Of a stretch of 10,626 nucleotides of DNA, positions 6,433-10,626 are shown in pieces. Position 1 is the first letter of the stretch, and each line of letters starts with the position of its first letter. Location of the stretch: NCBI GenBank assembly GCA_002441445.1, contig DJWC01000014.1, positions 2,684-13,309 on the forward strand, in the 5' to 3' direction. Source of the stretch: Pusillimonas sp. UBA6240. Lineage in GTDB: Bacteria > Pseudomonadota > Gammaproteobacteria > Burkholderiales > Burkholderiaceae_B. The position numbers were made by a program, and so were the translations under genes. Below the pieces are notes generated by a model. That model was not told the DNA's origin, did no database searches, and saw only the letters and a program-made list of their open reading frames with translations.

Positions 6433-6475
6433 ATCGCCGGAATTGGCCGTCAATTGCCGCCTTATTTCATACTTT
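6433..6475 (+). promoter_or_regulatory. Candidate FlhDC-type inverted binding site
   Basis: Two imperfect half-sites face each other across 11 bases: ATCGCCGGAATTGGCC (6433-6448) and CCTTATTTCATACTTT (6460-6475). Against the enteric halves AATGGCAGAAATAGCG and its complement they match at about 9 and 10 of 16 positions. Spacing suits the enteric site, and a TACTAT -10-like box follows 19 bases later. The match is weak and could be chance in an AT-richer patch. Confidence 0.25.
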
Positions 6476-6536
6476 ATAAAAACAGGCCCGACATTACTAT
6501 GCATGTATTCATGGCGGCGGAAGGCCGCTGCTGTCC

Positions 6537-6561
6537 GATGGCATCGCTGGCGATGCGCATC
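6537..6561 (+). other. Stem-loop in the flgB leader
   Basis: GATG-GCATCG (6537-6546) pairs with CGATGC-CATC (6551-6561) around a CTGG loop, giving ten base pairs with one bulged G at 6557. It ends 23 bases before the flgB ATG. No T-run follows, so it is not a terminator; it may affect mRNA stability or flgB translation. Confidence 0.45.
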
Positions 6562-6584
6562 CTTCTAGAGCGGGCAAGCGGAAA

Positions 6585-6998
6585 ATGATAGACCGGATCG
6601 GTGACGACCTGAAATTCCATCAGCAGGCGCTGGAGCTGCGGCAGCGCCGGCAAGAAGTGCTGGCGGCGAATATCGCCAATGCGGATACGCCCAATTACAA
6701 GGCCAGGGACTTCGATTTTACATCGGCCTTGCGCGAAGCCATGGGCGGCGGCGGCAGCCTGCACCTGCCCGATACGCAACTGGCCTTGACGTCCGCGCGC
6801 CACATCCCCGCCAAGGCCTTCACGCCCGATCCGGCGCCGCTGCTCTACCGGCAGCCTTTGCAGCCCAGCATGGACGGCAATACGGTGGATATGGACGTGG
6901 AACGCGTGCAGTTCGCGGATAACACCACGCGTTATCAAAGCGATTTGACGCTGATATCGGCGCGCATCAAAACCATGATGGCGGCGCTGCAGCAATAA
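6585..6998 (+). CDS. flgB: FlgB, proximal rod protein
   Basis: FlgB is one of the proximal rod subunits next to the MS ring, exported through the gate and assembled in the periplasm without a cleaved signal. Length 137 fits the family. The N-terminal rod/hook motif LAANIANADTPNYKARDFDF lies at about 26-45, and the C-terminal helix (QSDLTLISARIKTMMAALQ) completes the D0 coiled coil. It is the first gene of the rightward rod-hook operon. The ATG at 6585 has only a weak, close purine stretch upstream (GCGGAAA), so initiation may be modest. A 105-bp gap to flgC carries the heptamer repeat. Confidence 0.96.
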   Translation: MIDRIGDDLKFHQQALELRQRRQEVLAANIANADTPNYKARDFDFTSALREAMGGGGSLHLPDTQLALTSARHIPAKAFTPDPAPLLYRQPLQPSMDGNTVDMDVERVQFADNTTRYQSDLTLISARIKTMMAALQQ

Positions 6999-7048
6999 GG
7001 CGGACGGAATAGGGCGGCCGGAGCAGGACGGCCACGATAGGCGGCAGG

Positions 7049-7080
7049 CATCGAGCATCGAGCATCGACCATCGAGCATC
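7049..7080. repeat. 7-bp tandem repeat (CATCGAG), about 4.6 copies, before flgC
   Basis: The units are CATCGAG at 7049, CATCGAG at 7056, CATCGAC at 7063, CATCGAG at 7070 and a partial CATC at 7077. One base differs among four full units. The tract lies in the flgB-flgC gap and ends 23 bases before the flgC ATG, so copy changes would alter leader length but not a reading frame. Confidence 0.9.
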
Positions 7081-7103
7081 AAAGGATAAAAAGGCAAGCA
7101 TCC

Positions 7104-7520
7104 ATGTCTTCAATGAGCATTTTCCAGATCGCCGGATCCGCGCTCACCGCGCAGTCCCAGCGCATGAACGTCAGCGCCAGCAACCTGGCCAACGCCGACA
7201 GTGTCGCGGGCCCGGACGGCCAGGCCTACAAGGCGCGGCAGGTCGTGTTCAAGATGGCGCCCGCCCCCGGCCAGGCCTATTCCCAGGCGGTGGGCGGGGT
7301 GCAGGTGGCGTCCGTGGTGGAAAGCGCGGCGCCGCATCGCCTGCAGTACGACCCGAAGAACCCGCTGGCGAATGCCGATGGCTATGTGACCATGCCGAAT
7401 GTGGATGTCGTGGCGGAAACCGTGAACATGATCTCGGCTTCGCGCTCTTACCAAGCCAATGTGGAAGTCATCAACACCGCCAAGAATCTGATGATGCGTA
7501 CTTTGTCCATAGGCCAGTGA
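7104..7520 (+). CDS. flgC: FlgC, proximal rod protein
   Basis: FlgC is a proximal rod subunit that stacks with FlgB and FlgF. The 138-residue length is typical. The N-terminal motif SQRMNVSASNLANADS is at about 18-33, and the C-terminal signature begins at MPNVDVVAETVNMISASRSY (97-116), ending with the helix VEVINTAKNLMMRTLSIGQ. Start at ATG 7104 is supported by AAAAAGG with nine bases between; an in-frame ATG at 7113 is less well placed. The leader contains the heptamer tandem repeat. Confidence 0.97.
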   Translation: MSSMSIFQIAGSALTAQSQRMNVSASNLANADSVAGPDGQAYKARQVVFKMAPAPGQAYSQAVGGVQVASVVESAAPHRLQYDPKNPLANADGYVTMPNVDVVAETVNMISASRSYQANVEVINTAKNLMMRTLSIGQ

Positions 7521-7554
7521 GCGGCTGCCGGATTAACTCGATACGGAGCGATGT

Positions 7555-8253
7555 GTGACCACCATCACGAACCAGACCAACCAGGCCGGTAGCGCCACGG
7601 GCGCCGCCCTGGCGGCCGCCACGGCGAACACCAACAGCTTGATGGGCGATACGCAGGAACGTTTCCTGACGCTGCTGGTGACGCAGTTGCAGAACCAGGA
7701 TCCGCTGAATCCCATGGACAATGCGCAGGTCACTTCCCAGATCGCCCAGTTGTCCACGGTGAATGGGATCAATCAGCTGAACAACACCTTGCTGGCGCTG
7801 TCCGGCCAGATGGATGTTTCGCAGTCCATGCAGGCGGCCAATCTGATCGGCAAGGATGTGCTGGTGCCCGGCAGCAAGATATCGCTGGGCGGCGGCGAGG
7901 GCGGAGCCAGGGTGGCGACGCCCTTCGGCGTGGACTTGATCTCGCCGGCGGCCAAGGTCACGGTTTCCGTACTGGATGGCTCCGGCAAGGCCATCAAGCA
8001 GATTGATCTGGGTTCGCAGCAGGCGGGCGTGCTGTCGGTGAATTGGGATGGCAAGGCCGATGGCGGCGCGGAGATGCCCGATGGCGCATATACCGTGCAG
8101 GTGGCGGCGTCCGACGCTGACGGCAACCCGGTTTCGGCGGGCCCGCTGACTTATGGGCGGGTCGCCAGCGTGGCTTATTCATCCAATGGCCTGCAGCTCG
8201 ATCTGGGCCTGGCGGGCAAACATTCTTTGCTGGACATCCGCAAAATCATGTAG
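7555..8253 (+). CDS. flgD: FlgD, hook cap protein (GTG start)
   Basis: FlgD caps the growing hook and is needed to polymerise FlgE; it is discarded when the hook is complete. The conserved N-terminal block FLTLLVTQLQNQDPLNPMDN is at 37-56, after a polar Ala/Thr-rich leader. The C-terminal half has the beta-rich FlgD fold with VNWDGKADGGAEMPDGAYTV (about 161-180). Length 232 is usual. GTG at 7555 is chosen because GGAG lies six bases before it; the nearby ATG at 7551 is out of frame. It starts 34 bp after flgC, with 98 bp before flgE. Confidence 0.97.
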   Translation: MTTITNQTNQAGSATGAALAAATANTNSLMGDTQERFLTLLVTQLQNQDPLNPMDNAQVTSQIAQLSTVNGINQLNNTLLALSGQMDVSQSMQAANLIGKDVLVPGSKISLGGGEGGARVATPFGVDLISPAAKVTVSVLDGSGKAIKQIDLGSQQAGVLSVNWDGKADGGAEMPDGAYTVQVAASDADGNPVSAGPLTYGRVASVAYSSNGLQLDLGLAGKHSLLDIRKIM

Positions 8254-8351
8254 CGGGAAACAGCTTGCGCGGCGGCGATCGGGCTTGCCGCGCCATCAAG
8301 CACAGCGATCAAACACAGTTAACGCAGTTCAACGAGTAGACGAGGTCAATC

Positions 8352-9821
8352 ATGGGTTTCGGACAAGGGTTAAGCGGCCTGAACGCCGCATCGCAAACTC
8401 TGGATGTCATTGGCAACAACATCGCCAACTCCGGCACGGTGGGCTTCAAGTCCGGCAGCGCCACATTCGCCGATGTCTACGCCAGTTCGCGCGTCGGCCT
8501 GGGCACGCAAGTGGCCAGCATCAATCAGCGCTTCACCATAGGCACGGTATCCGGCACAGGCAACCAGTTCGACATGGCGATAGACGGCGCCAAGGGGCTG
8601 TTCCGGGTGGTCGATGAAAGCGGCGGCGTGCTGTATACGCGCAATGGGCAGTTCTTTCCCGACAAAGACGGCTATCTGATCAATGCGCAGGGCCACCGCC
8701 TGACGGGCTATGCCGAAGGCGGGACTAACCTGGTTCCGGTGCGCGTGCCTTCGGGCAATATTGCGCCGTCGGCCACCACCGCCGTCACCTCCAAGCTCAC
8801 CGTGGATGCCAATGCGCCGCTGGCGGGCGGGCAGGTGCTGGAGGTCCAGGGGTCGGTGGTGCTGAGCGACGGGACCAATCCCCCGGTCACCTACCAATAT
8901 ACCGGCACGTGGTCCAATCCGGACTGGGGGGGTACGCCGCCCCCCGATGGCAGCTACACCACGGGCAGCGGCGGTATCCCGGTCATGTTTACCGGCGGCA
9001 ACGGAACCCCGGATGCCAACAATCCCGCCACCCTGCCGGAAGGCGGCGGCAATATTCCTTATGTGGCGCCGGTGGCGGCCGCGTCCTTCAACCCGGCCGT
9101 GGCCAACAGCTTCACCCATTCCTTGCCCATCAACGTCTACGATTCGCTGGGCAATTCGCACCAATTGATCCAGTATTTCGCCAAGCGGCCCGCGGTCGGC
9201 GGCGAAAGCAAGTGGGACGTCTACTATCGCCTGGACGGCAAGGAGCTGCCTGCGCCATACAACGACGGCGGCGCCGGGCTGCCTACCCTCACTTTCGACG
9301 ATGGCGGCCGCCTGCGCAGTCCCGCCGCTCCCGTGAAGATCACGGTTCCCGATATCGGCGGCGCGAACTCGCCGGCGGAAACCTTGAGCTTCACCATGGA
9401 TTACGCCAACTCCACCCAGTACGGCGGCGACTTCACCTACAGCTTCGGGCAAAACGGTTATCCCACCGGGGAATACGCCAGCATGTCGATTGCCGCCGAC
9501 GGCACCATCGTGGCCAACTACACCAACGGCGAAACGCAGAACATGGGCTCTCTGGTGCTGGCGGACTTCCCCAACCTGCAGGGCTTGCAGCCGGTGGGCG
9601 GCAATGCCTGGGTCGAAACCTCGGCATCCGGCCAGCCCATACTGGGCAAGCCGGGCTCCAACAGCCTGGCCCGGGTCAAGGGGCAGTCGGTGGAAGAGTC
9701 CAATGTGGACATGAGCCAGGAATTGGTGAACATGATCATCGCGCAGCGCACCTACCAGGCCAACGCGCAGACCATCAAGACGCAGGATCAGGTGCTGCAA
9801 ACCCTGATCAACTTGCGCTGA
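8352..9821 (+). CDS. flgE: FlgE, hook protein
   Basis: FlgE polymerises into the flexible hook that joins motor and filament. The N-terminal motif SGLNAASQTLDVIGNNIANS is at 8-27 and the C-terminal D0 helix (SNVDMSQELVNMIIAQRTYQ, about 449-468) ends at residue 489. At 489 residues it is longer than the roughly 400 of E. coli. The extra length lies in the surface-exposed middle, especially the Gly/Pro/Asn-rich stretch around 180-250. Start at ATG 8352 is supported by GAGG six bases upstream. A G7 tract (8926-8932) and a C6 tract (8940-8945) lie in this middle part. The frame is intact throughout. Confidence 0.97.
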   Translation: MGFGQGLSGLNAASQTLDVIGNNIANSGTVGFKSGSATFADVYASSRVGLGTQVASINQRFTIGTVSGTGNQFDMAIDGAKGLFRVVDESGGVLYTRNGQFFPDKDGYLINAQGHRLTGYAEGGTNLVPVRVPSGNIAPSATTAVTSKLTVDANAPLAGGQVLEVQGSVVLSDGTNPPVTYQYTGTWSNPDWGGTPPPDGSYTTGSGGIPVMFTGGNGTPDANNPATLPEGGGNIPYVAPVAAASFNPAVANSFTHSLPINVYDSLGNSHQLIQYFAKRPAVGGESKWDVYYRLDGKELPAPYNDGGAGLPTLTFDDGGRLRSPAAPVKITVPDIGGANSPAETLSFTMDYANSTQYGGDFTYSFGQNGYPTGEYASMSIAADGTIVANYTNGETQNMGSLVLADFPNLQGLQPVGGNAWVETSASGQPILGKPGSNSLARVKGQSVEESNVDMSQELVNMIIAQRTYQANAQTIKTQDQVLQTLINLR

Positions 9822-9843
9822 CGGGCTCAGGGCCGCGTAGAAC

Positions 9844-10587
9844 ATGGACCGCATCGTCTATACCGCCGCCGGCGGCGCCGCAAGAGTGCTGGAGCAGCAG
9901 GCTGTCATCAGCAACAATATGGCCAATGTGTCGACCGCCGGCTTTCGCGAACAGATGGCCGTCTACCGGTCGGTGCCTGTAGTGGGCCAACCCGGCATGC
10001 CCACGCGGGTCGCCACCGTGGCTTCGACGCCGGGCAGCAACTTCCAGCAAGGAACCATGATGGAAACCGGGCACGCGCTGGACGCCGCCATCAAGGGCGA
10101 CGGCTGGTTCAGCGTGCAGACCCCGCAGGGCGAAGCCTATACTCGCGCCGGCGAATTCGCGGTGAATCAGCAAGGCTTGCTGGTGACGCAGCAGGGCTGG
10201 CCGGTGCTGTCCGTGGACGGCCAGCCCGTCGCCATTCCCGACCGCGGCACGGTGACTTTCTCGGTGGATGGCCAGGTCTCGGCGCTCGGCGCGGGCGACA
10301 ACCCCAAGGACATTCAGCTCGTCGGCCAATTGAAGCTGGTCAACCCGCCCGCCGCCACGATGGCGCGCGGCGACGACGGCCTGTTCCGTGTTGCCGGCGG
10401 CCAGCCCGCGCAGGCGGACCCCATGGTGCGCATGGTTCCGGGCTTCGTCGAGAAAAGCAATGTCAATGCGGCTGAAGCCATGGTCGGCATGATCGCCAAC
10501 GCCCGCCGCTTCGAAATGCAGATGAAGATCATCCAGGACGCCGGCACCAATGCCGAGCGCGCCAATTCCATATTATCGAGCAACTAA
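9844..10587 (+). CDS. flgF: FlgF, proximal rod protein
   Basis: FlgF is a proximal rod subunit just below the distal rod protein FlgG. The product begins MDRIVYTAAGGAARVLEQQA, the normal FlgF start, followed by NNMANVSTAGFR at 24-35. The central GDGWFSVQTPQGEAYTRAGE (about 83-102) is the flagellar hook-basal body signature, and the C-terminal helix starts near SNVNAAEAMVGMIANARRFE (about 203-222). Length 247 is typical. It lies 22 bp after flgE with a weak Shine-Dalgarno and one base before flgG, so translation is probably coupled along the operon. Confidence 0.97.
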   Translation: MDRIVYTAAGGAARVLEQQAVISNNMANVSTAGFREQMAVYRSVPVVGQPGMPTRVATVASTPGSNFQQGTMMETGHALDAAIKGDGWFSVQTPQGEAYTRAGEFAVNQQGLLVTQQGWPVLSVDGQPVAIPDRGTVTFSVDGQVSALGAGDNPKDIQLVGQLKLVNPPAATMARGDDGLFRVAGGQPAQADPMVRMVPGFVEKSNVNAAEAMVGMIANARRFEMQMKIIQDAGTNAERANSILSSN

Positions 10588-10588
10588 A

Positions 10589-10626
10589 ATGATACGTTCA
10601 CTCTGGATCGCCAAGACCGGCCTGGA
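10589..10626 (+). CDS. flgG: FlgG, distal rod protein (N-terminal start only, cut by window edge)
   Basis: ATG at 10589 opens a frame reading MIRSLWIAKTGL, the characteristic start of FlgG, which forms the long distal rod. Only 38 bases are in the window. It starts one base after the flgF stop, the usual operon order. Confidence 0.93.
   Translation, partial: MIRSLWIAKTGL

Larger units (their letters stand above)
6402..6584. promoter_or_regulatory. Divergent flgA/flgB control region
   Basis: These 183 bases separate the leftward flgA and rightward flgB operons and must hold promoters for both. In enteric bacteria this region is FlhDC-controlled (class 2). The AT-rich segment 6460-6500 is the most promoter-like part: TATAAA at 6475-6480 and TACTAT at 6495-6500 are possible rightward -10 boxes. 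No strong sigma-70 -35 stands out, as expected for activator-dependent promoters. A second TATAAA lies on the minus strand close to the flgA ATG. The part nearest flgB forms a hairpin, listed separately. Confidence 0.5.

Noticed and set aside
7016..7033. Hairpin GGCCG/CGGCC after flgB as a terminator
   Set aside because: The stem is only five pairs with no T-run, and flgC must be read from the same operon.
8370..9854. 494-codon open frame antisense to flgE
   Set aside because: It lies wholly opposite an unmistakable flgE, with Gly/Arg/His-rich composition and no initiation signal.

Overview
This window is a flagellar (basal body and hook) gene cluster from a high-GC beta-proteobacterium. Gene order and protein character point to the Alcaligenaceae (Bordetella/Achromobacter type): flhA-flhF is followed, after a gap, by a leftward flgA-flgM-flgN unit and a divergent rightward flgBCDEFG operon. 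The family assignment is inference from layout and sequence character. No rRNA or other taxonomic marker is present.

Layout. Bases 1-1517 hold the 3' part of flhA (export gate). It overlaps by 4 bp the start of flhF (1514-3904), an SRP-type GTPase gene whose product is about twice the usual length because of a roughly 400-residue C-terminal region I do not recognise. Bases 3905-4748 are an accessory island without a flagellar gene. It holds a 37/38-bp tandem repeat, a block bounded by 22-bp inverted arms with an internal perfect hairpin, and, on the minus strand, what looks like a decayed toxin-antitoxin pair: a toxin C-terminal remnant overlapping a 50-codon gene with a good ribosome binding site that resembles the N-terminal part of an HTH antitoxin. 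No flhG or fliA follows flhF here.

Bases 4749-6401 carry, on the minus strand, flgN (hook-junction chaperone), flgM (anti-sigma-28, TTG start) and flgA (P-ring chaperone). A well-formed sigma-28 promoter lies between flgA and flgM, so flgMN should have its own late promoter besides read-through from flgA. The 183-bp flgA/flgB divergent region holds a plausible but weak FlhDC-type inverted site and a leader hairpin. Bases 6585-10626 carry flgB, flgC (proximal rods), flgD (hook cap), flgE (hook), flgF (proximal rod) and the first 38 bases of flgG (distal rod), all rightward and in assembly order. A 7-bp tandem repeat sits just before flgC and a G7 tract lies inside flgE.

Together the genes supply the export gate (FlhA), a GTPase linked to flagellar placement or assembly (FlhF), the checkpoint that holds back late genes until the hook is finished (FlgM, with FlgN as chaperone), and rod and hook parts. 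The flagellar genes look ordinary and intact. The unexpected material is the FlhF extension, the 3905-4748 island, and the short repeats in the flgBCDE part.
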